DNA of 26,464 nucleotides, from positions 1-26,464 of the forward strand of contig JAUCBJ010005788.1 of the NCBI GenBank assembly GCA_032718475.1, in the 5' to 3' direction. The DNA is from Nemertoderma westbladi (lineage: Eukaryota; Xenacoelomorpha; Nemertodermatida; Nemertodermatidae). The first letter of the stretch is position 1; the number at the start of each line of letters is the position of its first letter. The notes under the pieces were generated by a model that did not search any database, was not told the DNA's origin, and saw only the letters and a list, made by a program, of their open reading frames with translations. The translations under genes were made by a program, and so were the position numbers. Shown in pieces: positions 7,715 to 18,433 of this stretch.

Positions 7715-8706
7715 CTTAATGCCGACCTGGCTAATGTTTTTGATTGGGGCAAAAAATGGTTAGTCACATATAACGCTTCAAAAACTGAGGCAATGTTGGT
7801 CTCACACAAACAGGTTAGGCATATTTAACATGGTATCCTTTATTTGAATAATGACATAATTGAAGAAGTTGAGAGTCATAAACATCTTGGGTGTACTATA
7901 TCGTCTGATTTAACATGGGATGCTCATATTAAAAATATTATTACTAAAGCTTCGCTTAAACTAAATATGTTGCGCGCTGTTAAATATAAAGTAGATAGGG
8001 CAGCACTTCTCAAAATATATGTGGCGTTTATTCGTTCTGGTCTGGATTATGCAGGGCCAGTGTGGGACACTTGTTCTAACGAACTAAAGTATAAACTGGA
8101 GCTGATACATAAGGAAGCCATTAGGATAATATGTCGATTAATCATTTCTTGTTCAACTGTCAATTTATATACTGAATCTGGAATATCGACCCTACAAAAT
8201 AGAAGGACAATTCAAAAATTAAGTATTCTATATAAAATGACATATATACGTAATGCAACATCTGCATGACATATATACGTAATGCAACATCTGCTAATAG
8301 TTTTAAAAATTTAGCAAGTAATCACCTTTACCCATCCGCAGCAGTGCCATCATACTACTTGCTCGGTAGCCCGAAAATTAACGGCCTGCTTGCTCTTATG
8401 CGAAGCATCTTTTCATCTTTAAATGACGACTTATTTCGTGCAAAGGTTACTAGTTATAGAACTTGTGGGTGCGGCCATCCCTGCGAAGATGTGTACCACT
8501 ATTTTATGGAATGCACGCGGTACACTAGCCCTCGATTGGTACTTAATCAGTCCATGTTACAACTTGACCTCCGTTTTTCGGTTCATGATATCTTACATGG
8601 ACCTACTGGCAGCCCCAGCACCGTTGCATCTAAAACACCTGTCCTTATTTCGGCTGTCGCAACTTTTATCGAGGCAACCAACAGGTTTAATTCGCTGGGT
8701 TACTAA
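7715..8706 (+). pseudogene. CR1/Jockey-like LINE, RT C-terminal half
   Basis: The order of motifs is that of the RT thumb region of CR1/Jockey-type LINEs: NADLANVFDWGKKW, NASKTEAML, HKHLGCTISSDLTWDAHI, KASLKLNMLRAVK, then YVAFIRSGLDYAGPVWD. It closes with a zinc-knuckle-like CGCG...ED..H....C segment (about 8465-8510), seen at the end of several LINE ORFs. It is dead: an in-frame TAA lies at 7826-7828, and a 29-bp tandem duplication at 8237-8294 shifts the frame. The 5' part with the YADD active site is missing. It is a different family from the main LINE. The 3' border is near 8706-8760. Confidence 0.8.
8237..8294 (+). repeat. 29-bp tandem duplication
   Basis: ATGACATATATACGTAATGC plus nine more bases occurs twice head to tail, without a difference. 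As 29 is not a multiple of three it splits the LINE frame into two overlapping frames. Confidence 0.95.
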
Positions 8707-8760
8707 TATTCTTTATTTTTTCATTTTCTTTTTTTTCTCCCAGTCAGAATATTTTATCTT

Positions 8761-8833
8761 GCTTTTCGTATTTTACTAAGAAGTGGTTGATGGTGGTGTG
8801 GCATATCTTGTCAAATTATTCAAAAATTGCAGT
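8761..8833. repeat. 73-bp direct repeat, left copy
   Basis: GCTTTTCGTATTTTACTAAG to TTGCAGT, repeated at 9979-10048 with one substitution and a 3-bp indel. The pair brackets a minus-strand LINE fragment. Confidence 0.85.
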
Positions 8834-9072
8834 AGTGAAACTAGAAGCCGTTTATTTTACCATAACATGGTTGAGATTAATACGGTATACCTACCCTACC
8901 GCGTCACATAATTATATAATATCTGTAATAATATAATACAGTAAAGTTTACTATTTACGTAAGTGTCTATGTTTACAATAAATAATTAAAGTAGATCAAA
9001 TTATTACTTATACTTAAATGATAAAATAAATTAAAAGGTTCAGTAAAAGTGTAGGAATATAAATAAAAGTTG
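8834..9072. other. AT-rich spacer
   Basis: No gene or repeat recognised; probably the 3' untranslated part of the minus-strand LINE that follows, but no poly(A) tail is seen. Confidence 0.3.
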
Positions 9073-9965
9073 AGTAATTATTGTGATGGAATCAATGAGT
9101 TTAGGTGGCAAGCAAGCTCTAGCGGTGTATAAGAGGTATTCATCAGTGAGTTGCAGTCCCAGACGTGCGAGACATCGTCGGCTGGTTTATGACACAAATC
9201 GCAGATGCAGGTTAGTGCTGGCCTCCAGCAGTTGCGGGACTGACATATATGGTGATTATTAAAGTAAATTAAAGGAAGAACAGGAGTCATATATGGTCAT
9301 ATATGGTGATGATATCCATTAGACAGGAGCTGGGCGGCCATGCGGCGCCGTTTTCCAGCAAGATTTGTGAGGGATATACGGCTCTGGTTGGGGTGGTCTA
9401 CCGCCTCCAAGATGTTGGAAGTTGAGCTAAACTTACTCAAACCACACCACAGCTTCCAACAGAAGCCGCGGGCTTTAATAATTTGGATTCGTTGTAGAAC
9501 TGTTGGAGCTGAAGATAATACACCCATACGTTACTGAGGGTAGTATTACACAATCCCACAGTTTTTTAGCTGATTCGAGCGATAATTGATGGAGATCGAT
9601 TTTTGTCGCTAGCCTCATACATGAAGCGATCCCACGCTTTTGGAGGTATGAATAATGTCCTGACGCGCCATTTTTAGTGTTAAGCACCACAGCAAGGTAA
9701 TTGAAATTATTCACCCACTCAATCGGCTGCCCCTTATACTGCAATGTATCGTGTTTAGATAACCGTCCCCCTCTGCGGAATTTTATGGCTTTGGTCTTCC
9801 GGAGATTCACGTTTAGTCCATTGTTGTCACTATACTCGGCTAGTTTATCAAGTGCTTGCTGTACTGAATCAATTGAGTTGCCGTATATGGCCAAGTCATC
9901 AGCGTAGAGGAGCAACCCTATCCTGTCAGGACTAGCGGTAAGTCGGCGAGGAACAAGCTGAAGAG
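9073..9965 (-). pseudogene. LINE reverse transcriptase fragment (third family)
   Basis: On the minus strand the reading runs through LTASPDRIG, then LLYADDLA with the RT active-site YADD (9906-9895), then LNVNLRKTKAIKF and FNYLAVVLNTKNG. After a frameshift near 9500 it continues with RIQIIKARGF and LAGKRRRMAAQLL. After a second break near 9295 it ends with CICDLCHKPADDVSHVWDC, a CCHC knuckle of the kind that closes several LINE ORFs. The 5' half of the RT is missing. A duplicated CATATATGGT near 9280-9310 marks the second break. It is not the same family as the plus-strand RT to its left. Confidence 0.8.
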
Positions 9966-9978
9966 AAGCTTAAGAGAA

Positions 9979-10048
9979 GCTTTTCGTATTTTACTAAGAA
10001 GTGGGTGATGGTGTGGCATATCTTGTCAAATTATTCAAAAATTGCAGT
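9979..10048. repeat. 73-bp direct repeat, right copy
   Basis: 70-bp version of the repeat at 8761-8833, starting right after the 5' edge of the minus-strand LINE. Confidence 0.85.
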
Positions 10049-10689
10049 GCAATGTTATTGTGCACCACTCAATCGTGATTCGTGGTTATTTTCCCAGGTG
10101 AAGACTTAACACATTATACACATTATTATACACAACCTCTTATTTTCGTCATACCTTGCTTAAAAGCACCTTTGTGACACCAGCGACTTAATGCGGCGAG
10201 CGGGTCGGGTTTCTCCCCCTTCAGGGTGGGATGGATGTGGGTGCAGCGGGAATGGCAGCGGGTTTCTGGGGGGGGGGGGGGGGGGGGGCAGTGTGTATTG
10301 TATGGGTGTATCGAGTGTGTATTGTATGGGGCTATGTGCATGGTAAGTGTATTGTAACTGTATAGTATTAAGTGTTACTTACGTTTATGTATATCATTTA
10401 TATATTGTATATTTGTATTCCGTGCCTTACCTGTTTGTAATTATTCTGGCCGAGACGATTCCACATTGGAAAAATATGCATTATATTATAATAACTTACC
10501 TGATTGAATACATTGAATGTAATAAAACAGTAGAAGTACTATTAATGACTTCATCGTGTACTTCTTTAATGGGTCATGAATCTTTGCTTCTAAAATCACC
10601 AAATCTAAATAAATAAGATTGAGAACATGTAATGTCAATCAGATTTAGCTTGCACTCCTTAGGTGCAAGGGTGATGGGTGGTGATGAAA
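10049..10689. other. unrecognised stretch with an oligo(dG) tract
   Basis: Contains 21 G in a row at 10268-10288 and, beside it, a short GC-richer part (10145-10267). The minus strand of that part is open with coding-like residues (KPDPLAALSRWCHKGAFK) of unknown origin. A duplicated GTGTGTATTGTATGGG flanks the right side of the G tract. The rest is AT-rich without features. Confidence 0.4.
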
Positions 10690-10965
10690 GGATTCCACCT
10701 TGGTGTAGTGGTTGCATTGAATTCACATCTCCTCTAGGTCGTGGGTTCGATCCTCACATGGACCAGGTCGGTACGAATGCTTTAAAGGGATCAGCCAGGG
10801 CGCATCTGCCTTGCATCCTGAAGTGGTAGCTAAATGAGTACTATAGTTTCCTCTGGGGAGTAAAGTTCTGGGGGGACCGCACTGGAAATAAGTCGTCAGA
10901 CTTTGTGCGTAATCCCTGGCCAAGCGGCCGAAGAAAATTTACTTTTACTTTTACTTTTTGGTTCC
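10690..10965 (+). mobile_element. tRNA-derived SINE
   Basis: The head has an RNA polymerase III A box (TGGTGTAGTGG, 10701-10711) and B box (GGTTCGATCCT, 10744-10754), 33 bp apart as in a tRNA gene. A non-tRNA body follows, ending with GGGGGACCGCACTGGAAAT, CGGCCGAAGAAA and a tail of TTTACTTT repeats (10940-10960). The tail part recurs at 11404-11517, so the family is multicopy. The tRNA of origin cannot be named. The minus-strand open frame across it, which reads CEDRTHDL over the B box, is not a gene. Confidence 0.8.
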
Positions 10966-11121
10966 CAATTCAATGCTGTGACTACGACGCGAATACTATT
11001 CTTTACAATATAGGGAGGCAAGGCTTCAACACAATTACTGAGCTTCAGGACAGGCTAACTAGGGAATGTACTCAACTTCTAGTGATAGACCAAATGATAA
11101 TACCGACGGAGGGATAGACTT
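10966..11121 (+). other. short coding-like remnant, unrecognised
   Basis: An open frame ending at 11117 contains LQDRLTRECTQLL and IDQMIIPTEG. This recalls the IDE.MIPF.G segment of piggyBac-type transposases, but the match is weak and short. No TTAA-flanked termini are seen. Confidence 0.2.
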
Positions 11122-11401
11122 AGCAGTAAGTAGAGGCAACGTAAAGTATAGTGTAAGGTGTATAGCTCATAGGTGCCTGCAGGAAATGCAGCAGTAAGTA
11201 GAGGCAACGTAAGGTATAGTGCAAGGTGTATAGCTCATAGGTGCCTGCAGGAAATGCAGCAGTAAGTAGAGGCAACGTAAGGTATAGTGCAAGGTGTATA
11301 GCTCATAGGTGCCTGCAGGAAATGCAGCAGTAAGTAGAGGCAACGTAAGGTATAGTGCAAGGTGTATAGCTCATAGGTGCCTGCAGGAAATGCAGCAGTA
11401 A
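11122..11401. repeat. 68-bp tandem repeat, 4 copies
   Basis: Units start at 11122, 11190, 11258 and 11326 (AGCAGTAAGTAGAGGCAACG...), with 8 bases of a fifth. Copies 2-4 are identical by eye; the first differs at two places. The array lies between a SINE and a second SINE tail. Confidence 0.95.
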
Positions 11402-11403
11402 AT

Positions 11404-11517
11404 GATAGCTAAGTTTGATCTGCTTGGGGAGTATAATTCTGCGGGGGACCGCACTGGAAATTGAGAATTTGTGCGAGATCCCCCGTATAATGGCCGAAGA
11501 AACTACTTTACTTTTAC
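11404..11517 (+). mobile_element. SINE 3' part, second copy
   Basis: Matches 10827-10960: TAGCTAA, TGGGGAGTA, GGGGGACCGCACTGGAAAT, ATGGCCGAAGAAA, then a TTTACTTTTA tail. The tRNA head is absent; the 68-bp array stands in its place. Confidence 0.75.
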
Positions 11518-13291
11518 AGTGAAAGTCATTGCGTTAGTACTGGTCAAATGAAAATTGTTTTTTTTTGTCAATAAAACTGCAACGAAATTTCTTATAACTT
11601 ACCAAATAATTCCTGTTTGAGAAATATTCTTTGAGTAACAACGAATTGATCACGGACAGGACGTTATATGAAGATAACAGTTTTGGGCTACCTTATTAAA
11701 CCCACAATGGAATGATGTGGGAAAAATTGTGGAGTCGTCATTGGTTTATTTTACAAATGAAGATCCGCCCACAACCACTGATTACCATCCTATTGGTGGA
11801 TCCACACAAAGAACATCGGAAGACGTCATTCAAATAGGTCTCATTCCTATGGGATTAAAAACTGTAGCTCTGTACTAAATGAATTAACGCTTTCATTAGT
11901 GCATACCGTAGGGAGAAGAGTAGAGAAAACGGTAAAAATCGAAGGGGATTTTGTTAAAGAATATGTGTTTAAAAAAAGAAGCACTCATTCCATTACAAAC
12001 TATAAAATATGAACATGTGTTATTCTCCTACTGCAGTAGGAGTGTTTGGGATCGATGATTGGGAGAAATAATGTGCAATAAATTATTCATTCCTACAATT
12101 ATTAATATCTAACCCAATATAAGGGTGTATCTGCCTCACCATCCCGTGAAGCACTTCTATTTGAATAAATGCAACTCTGTGTTCAAAACTAAGCACCAAT
12201 GAAATGTACGAAAACATGGACATCTATTTGTACAATCCAAGCATCTGTTGTGTACAAACCTATGTGTTCAAAATTGAATCTTGGCAGTTATAATGCCCCC
12301 CTGCAGTACAAATAACAGCTGGAAACTTTAGGTTCTTGAAGAATAGTTCTCGTTAACCGATAACTTGATTTTTGCACCATTGGACCTCCGTTCCACACTT
12401 TGAAATAGTTTTAATTGTAGTTTCGCAAGTATAATTACAATTTATCCTTGCCCATTTGCATGTGATTGGCGTTTCTCTTTTGCAATAGAACACACTGATG
12501 CCAACACCATCTCCGTGCTATAACTACACAACTACGTAAAGTTTGTTACCTTGGTCTGATTGGACAAGGTCCGAAACACTGCACAAATGTAACACCGGCT
12601 GTAAACCAATTATAGAAAACATGAACGAGCCAACATGAATTTTAATGCAAGGGAAGTTGTGGGAAAAACTGAGATGATAGGTTGTTCTCCCCCGCATACG
12701 AGGCATTGTGACTGGTCCATCCCAGATCCAAAAGAATCAATCACAACTCATAGGCCGTGTCGGTTTTTCCACCTTGGGAGATGAAACATTTTGGATCCAC
12801 CCTGACATTTAAACACACCACACTTGGATCCATCATTACATATCATTTTGATCGTCCAAGTCTCAAACAAATTTAAAATGCCTCTGAATTTCATTCTAAG
12901 CGATTACATTATGAGTATGTGTTTTCATTTATTAATTGTATATAAATTAGTGTTGAGTTCAGAATGTTTGCTATGTGGATGGCTGCAAAATAAATACACT
13001 GAGTACCAGTACCGTTATTCCAATTGCGGTCTTAACATTTAGAGTTGGATGGCCTCGGTCATTTGGAAAACATCCATATTATTTCAATAAATTTATATAG
13101 TCCCTTATAATTCAGTAAAATAAAACTATTTTGGTTTTGGAGTTCATATAAAAAAAAATAAAAAAAATAAATTGGCCTCATGGTCTTACCAAATACTAGT
13201 CTCCTATGAAGTCTCTTATATATATCTCACTAAACATGATTTGCAATAATGTCAGGACCAGCATAAGATTTGGAGAAACGTAACTAGTTTT
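11518..13291. other. long unrecognised stretch with short coding-like frames
   Basis: No gene can be supported. On the plus strand 11678-11878 is open for 66 codons (LLNPQWNDVGKIVESS, then TQRTSEDVIQIGLIPMG), and an overlapping frame continues to about 12009 (VHTVGRRVEKTVKIEGDFV). Both read like protein but I do not recognise them. On the minus strand around 12300-12530 a Cys-rich reading occurs (six Cys in about 45 residues). These may be decayed exons or a transposon. From 13010 on it is AT-rich. Confidence 0.3.
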
Positions 13292-16200
13292 GGGGTCGGC
13301 TAATTAACATCCTACTCTAGTTGAATCTGAGTTAGTTGTTAGCGGTTCGGGGTCGGCTAATTAACATCCTACTATAGTTGAATCTAAAGGCTGAGTTAGT
13401 TGTTAGCGGTTCGGGGTCGGCTAATTAACATCCTACTCTAGTTGAATCTAAAGGCTGAGTTAGTTGTTAGCGGTTCGGGGTCGGCTAATTAACATCCTAC
13501 TCTAGTTGAATCTAAAAGCTGAGTTAGTTGTTAGCGGTTCGGGGTCGGCTAATTAACATCCTACTCTAGTTGAATCTAAAGGCTGAGTTAGTTGTTAGCG
13601 GTTTGGGGTCGGCTAATTAACACCCTACTCTAGTTGAATCTAAAAGCTGAGTTAGTTGTTAGCGGTTAGGGGTCGGCTAATTAACATCCTACTCTAGTTG
13701 AATCTAAAGGCTGAGTTAGTTGTTAGCGGTTCGGGGTCGGCTAATTAACATCCTACTCTAGTTGAATCTAAAGGCTGAGTTAGTTGTTAGCGGTTCGGGG
13801 TCGGCTAATTAACATCCTACTCTAGTTGAATCTAAAGGCTGAGTTAGTTGTTAGCGGTTCGGGGTCGGCTAATTAACATCCTACTCTAGTTGAATCTAAA
13901 AGCTGAGTTAGTTGTTAGCGGTTCGGGGTCGGCTAATTAACATCCTACTCTAGTAGAATCTAAAAGCTGAGTTAGTTGTTAGCGGTTCGGGGTCGGCTAA
14001 TTAACATCCTACTCTAGTTGAATCTAAAAGCTGAGTTAGTTGTTAGCGGTTCGGGGTCGGCTAATTAACATCCTACTCTAGTTGAATCTAAAGGCTGAGT
14101 TAGTTGTTAGCGGTTCGGGGTCGGCTAATTAACATCCTACTCTAGTTGAATCTAAAGGCTGAGTTAGTTGTTAGCGGTTCGGGGTCGGCTAATTAACATC
14201 CTACTCTAGTTGAATCTAAAGGCTGAGTTAGTTGTTAGCGGTTCGGGGTCGGCTAATTAACATCCTACTCTAGTTGAATCTAAAAGCTGAGTTAGTTGTT
14301 AGCGGTTCGGGGTCGGCTAATTAACATCCTACTCTAGTAGAATCTAAAAGCTGAGTTAGTTGTTAGCGGTTCGGGGTCGGCTAATTAACATCCTACTCTA
14401 GTTGAATCTAAAAGCTGAGTTAGTTGTTAGCGGTTCGGGGTCGGCTAATTAACATCCTACTCTAGTTGAATCTAAAGGCTGAGTTAGTTGTTAGCGGTTC
14501 GGGGTCGGCTAATTAACATCCTACTCTAGTTGAATCTAAAGGCTGAGTTAGTTGTTAGCGGTTCGGGGTCGGCTAATTAACATCAAACTCTAGTTGAATC
14601 TAAAGGCTGAGTTAGTTGTTAGCGGTTCGGGGTCGGCTAATTAACATCAAACTCTAGTTGAATCTAAAGGCTGAGTTAGTTGTTAGTGGTTCGGGGTCGG
14701 CTAATTAACATCCTACTCTAGTTGAATCTAAAAGCTGAGTTAGTTGTTAGCGGTTCGGGGTCGGCTAATTAACATCCTACTCTAGTTGAATCTAAAGGCT
14801 GAGTTAGTTGTTAGGGGTTCGGGGTCGGCTAATTAACATCCTACTCTAGTTGAATCTAAAGGCTGAGTTAGTTGTTAGCGGTTCGGGGTCGGCTAATTAA
14901 CATCCTACTCTAGTTGAATCTAAAGGCTGAGTTAGTTGTTAGCGGTTCGGGGTCGGCTAATTAACATCAAACTCTAGTTGAATCTAAAGGCTGAGTTAGT
15001 TGTTAGCGGTTTGGGGTCGGCTAATTAACATCCTACTCTAGTTGAATCTAAAAGCTGAGATAGTTGTTAGCGGTTCGGGGTCGGCTAATTAACATCCTAC
15101 TCTAGTTGAATCTGAGTTAGTTGTTAGCGGTTCGGGGTCGGCTAATTAACATCCTACTCTAGTTGAATCTAAAAGCTGAGTTAGTTGTTAGCGGTTCGGG
15201 GTCGGCTAATTAACATCCTACTCTAGTTGAATCTAAAAGCTGAGTTAGTTGTTAGTGGTTCGGGGTCCGCTAATTAACATCCTACTCTAGTTGAATCTAA
15301 TTCTGAGTTAGTTGTTAGCGGTTCGGGGTCGGCTAATTAACATCCTACTCTAGTTGAATCTAAAGGCTGAGTTAGTTGTTAGCAGTTCGGGGTCGGCTAA
15401 TTAACATCAAACTCTAGTTGAATCTAAAGGCTGAGTTAGTTGTTAGCGGTTTGGGGTCGGCTAATTAACATCCTACTCTAGTTGAATCTAAAAGCTGAGT
15501 TAGTTGTTAGTGGTTCGGGGTCCGCTAATTAACATCCTACTCTAGTTGAATATAAAGGCTGAGTTAGTTGTTAGCGGTTCGGGGTCGGCTAATTAACATC
15601 TTACTCTAGTTGAATCTACTGGCTGAGTTAGTTGTTAGCGGTTCGGGGTCGGCTAATTAACATCCTACTCTAGTTGAATCTAAAGGCTGAGTTAGTTGTT
15701 AGCGGTTCGGGGTCGGCTAATTAACATCCTACTCTAGTTGAATCTAAAAGCTGAGTTAGTTGTTAGCGGTTCGGGGTCGGCTACTTAACAAACATCCTAC
15801 TCTAGTTGAATCTAAAGGCTGAGTTAGTTGTTAGCGGCTCGGGGTCGGCTAATTAACATCCTACTCTAGTTGAATCTAAATGCTGAGTTAGTTGTTAGCG
15901 GTTCGGGGTCGGCTAATTAACATCCTACTCTAGTTGAATCTAAAGGCTGAGTTAGTTGTTAGCGGTTCGGGGTCGGCTAATTAACATCCTACTCTAGTTG
16001 AATCTACTGGCTGAGTTAGTTGTTAGCGGTTCGGGGTCGGCTAATTAACATCCTACTCTAGTTGAATCTGAGTTAGTTGTTAGCGGTTCGGGGTCGGCTA
16101 ATTAACATCCTACTCTAGTTGAATCTAAAGGCTGAGTTAGTTGTTAGCGGTTCGGGGGTCGGCTAATTAACATCCTACTCTAGTTGAATCTAAAGGCTGA

Positions 16201-16603
16201 GTTAGTTGTTAGCGGTTCGGGGTCGGCTACTTAACATCCTACTCTAGTTGAATCTAAAGGCTGAGTTAGTTGTTAGCGGTTCGGGGTCGGCTAATTAACA
16301 TCCTACTCTAGTTGAATCTAAAGGCTGAGTTAGTTGTTAGCGGTTCGGGGTCGGCTAATTAACATCCTACTCTAGTTGAATCTAAAGGCTGAGTTAGTTG
16401 TTAGCGGTTCGGGGGTCGGCTAATTAACATCCTACTCTAGTTGAATCTAAAGGCTGAGTTAGTTGTTAGCGGTTCGGGGTCGGCTAATTAACATCCTACT
16501 CTAGTTGAATCTAAAGGCTGAGTTAGTTGTTAGCGGTTCGGGGTCGGCTAATTAACATCAAACTCTAGTTGAATCTAAAAGCTGAGTTAGTTGTTAGCGG
16601 TTC
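13292..16603. repeat. 64-bp minisatellite, 52 copies
   Basis: Units begin GGGGTCGGCTAATTAACATC and end TTAGTTGTTAGCGGTTC. Most are exactly 64 bp; three are 57 bp (units starting 13292, 15077 and 16033, lacking the AAAGGCT block), and a few carry 1-4 bp indels. Diagnostic variants are AAAGGCT or AAAAGCT, CCTAC or CAAAC, TAGTAGA, and GGGTCCGC. The variants form higher-order repeats (see findings). No frame is conserved. The array ends exactly where a LINE fragment starts at 16609. Confidence 0.97.
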
Positions 16604-16608
16604 ATCTT

Positions 16609-16761
16609 AGCCATTGGTGAATCTGAGGCAAGTCACTAGACTAGCCTCAGTAAACACCCTAACACTTGGGTCCCCAATGCGACAAGGTGAGCTGACTGCC
16701 TTGGCAGATAAGCTTTCTCTTAGTGCAGTGGGTGTTCAAGAGCACCGAATGCAGACTGGAC
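16609..16761 (+). pseudogene. LINE APE endonuclease, first part (split by a transposon)
   Basis: Starts at AGCCATTGGTG, as at 7190. Encodes RLASVNTLTLGSPMRQGELT, a LADKLSLSA segment and GVQEHRMQTG. This is the N-terminal part of an APE-type LINE endonuclease; the Glu of QEHR is at the position of a metal-binding catalytic residue. The reading stops at the hAT-like insertion and resumes in the same frame at 19167. The 5' end is truncated at the minisatellite. Confidence 0.8.
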
Positions 16762-16986
16762 CATAGCCTCGTTTAACTTTGCCACTAGGCGGCACAAGTG
16801 CCGCCCAGTTGAATCAATTTGCCGCCCAGTCACAGCCAGAGTGCCTTCCTAATATATTATATCTGGACTAGCCTCAGCCAGCGACCAATCTAATATGTAT
16901 CAATCCCAGTAAAGTACCTAAATAAACTTCTAAAGGAATAAGTGATTGACAGCACAGAGACTTCAATGGGTGATAGCCATAGTACA

Positions 16987-17002
16987 GTAGTAGTAGTAGT
17001 AG
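16987..17002. repeat. (TAG)n microsatellite
   Basis: Five TAG triplets. Such runs are the 3' tails of the local LINE family, and on the minus strand this one could end an unrecognised retroelement fragment (about 17160-16985). Confidence 0.8.
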
Positions 17003-17031
17003 TGGAGGGATGAGTCAGTGTCCAACCCAAT

Positions 17032-17061
17032 GCGACCTTTACTAATGTTAGTAAAGGTCGC
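17032..17061. repeat. perfect 30-bp palindrome
   Basis: GCGACCTTTACTAA, two bases, and its exact complement. It is a 14-bp stem hairpin inside the hAT-like element. Confidence 0.9.
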
Positions 17062-17570
17062 GCCTTTGGTCCAATCATTGTGTAGATGTCTATAGATTCC
17101 TGATAGGCTTACTGCAGTTAATTGGTGCCTCAGATGGATATTGGATAGTTCCAACTTCCAAGGCTGCTTGCTATCACCATACTTACCTGTCTGGCACCTT
17201 TAACCCCCTACCCCTGTTAAGAGTAGTCAGTTTTCAGTATATGTTACTATTAGTATTCAGGAGAGATTTAGAAGTTTATAAGTCATTATAAACTACCCCG
17301 AGACGGCAGGGCTTACATTGCATCATTGCTTTATTATGTAATAAATTGGTTTTGAAAATTAAGTGTTTAACTACTTAATTGGGGTTCGTCTATGTACATT
17401 TATTAATAATTTGATATAATTATAATAATACTATTATTATTTTATTAATAATAATTTATTAAGTTTTAATAATGATTTTTATGATACTGTATATTTATTT
17501 ATTTATTTATGATACTGATATTATTTTTCTTATAAATTTAATTATATTATTTTTAATAAGTATATTTAGG

Positions 17571-17842
17571 CCCATGTGAAGAATACTTTCTGCCGTTATA
17601 TTTCACTTTGCAGTTACCCCCATGTGAAGAATATCAGGTTTTCACAAAAAAACACAGGTTACAGACGGGTTGAATCTAACCAAAACAATAAACGAATTAG
17701 TATATGTACAGCTTATAAGACAGAAATTAGCGCTATAAAACACTTAATAAAGATAAATTAAAAAAAATAAAAAATCTTCATATATAAAATTCCAATAAAA
17801 AGTCGACCGAAAAGTGAAATCCTGGAATTCTTCACATGGGCG
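17571..17842. mobile_element. nested MITE inside the hAT-like element
   Basis: The termini CCCATGTGAAGAAT (17571) and ATTCTTCACATGGG (17827-17840) are inverted, and the inner blocks TTTCACTTT and AAAGTGAAA continue the repeat. The flanks AGTATATTTAGG (17559-17570) and AGTATATTTTGG (17843-17854) look like a 12-bp duplication with one difference. The left terminus is doubled (again at 17611). A homologous end lies at 24786-24889. The element also carries one unit of the 62-68 bp repeat (17655-17695). Confidence 0.6.
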
Positions 17843-18012
17843 AGTATATTTTGGCCGACAATAATTTAATTATTTATTAAAGAAATAATTATTATTAAGA
17901 TTAAATTCAAGTCTTATAATCTAGCACTTTTACAGCTTTATATAGACAGGGGAAGTGGACGCAAATCCCATCTTGGCGAAATAATATCCCGCCTCAGTTA
18001 AATTATCAATTT

Positions 18013-18066
18013 AGGGAAAGGAGCAGGTTACAGTGGCATGTTATTTTAACCAAAACAATAAACTAA
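18013..18066 (+). repeat. dispersed copy of the 62-68 bp repeat
   Basis: GGGAAAGGAGCAGGTTACAG, then TTTTAACCAAAACAATAAAC, the same order of blocks as in the cluster at 20437-20800. Confidence 0.8.
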
Positions 18067-18366
18067 ACAAAACAGTTTACAGTTTTATTTTTGAGAGTAA
18101 TCAGCTGTTATTTGCGTCGAATTTCCCCTGGAGAGGGATGAATTTTTATTGCATCTACCCCCTATCTGGCTTTATAATATTACAATTTCCGGCTCAAATA
18201 AATTTGGTGCATACTACAGGTACCTCCTATTTTCTACACATTAATAACCTTACTACCGATTTTAATCTCCCGATCCTTAATACCGATTTTTTTTTCATTT
18301 CATCTAGAGCAACATTTCATCAGAATTCCAAATCTGAAGTCTGTTTGTTCATAGCTTGTTCCGTTA

Positions 18367-18433
18367 TCGAAATATCGTTTATTGTTTTGGTTAGAAAAGC
18401 CGGCAGCCTCTGTAATCTGCTCCTTTCCTTCAA
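18367..18433 (-). repeat. dispersed copy of the 62-68 bp repeat, inverted
   Basis: On the minus strand it reads GGAAAGGAGCAGATTACAGA then TTCTAACCAAAACAATAAAC. With 18013-18066 it forms an inverted pair about 350 bp apart inside the hAT-like element. Confidence 0.8.

Noticed and set aside
10723-10923. Minus-strand frame of 66 codons containing CEDRTHDL
   Set aside because: It lies across the tRNA-like head of a SINE; the peptide over the B box is an artefact often seen when SINEs are translated.
13292-16603. CRISPR-like regularly spaced repeats
   Set aside because: The whole 64-bp unit is repeated head to tail with scattered point variants. There are no unique spacers and the context is a eukaryotic genome.
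13292-16761. The 64-bp array as a tandem promoter region of the LINE that follows
   Set aside because: The LINE begins in the middle of coding sequence at 16609. In the other copy (6891-7334) the sequence upstream of the same point is coding-like and unrelated to the array.
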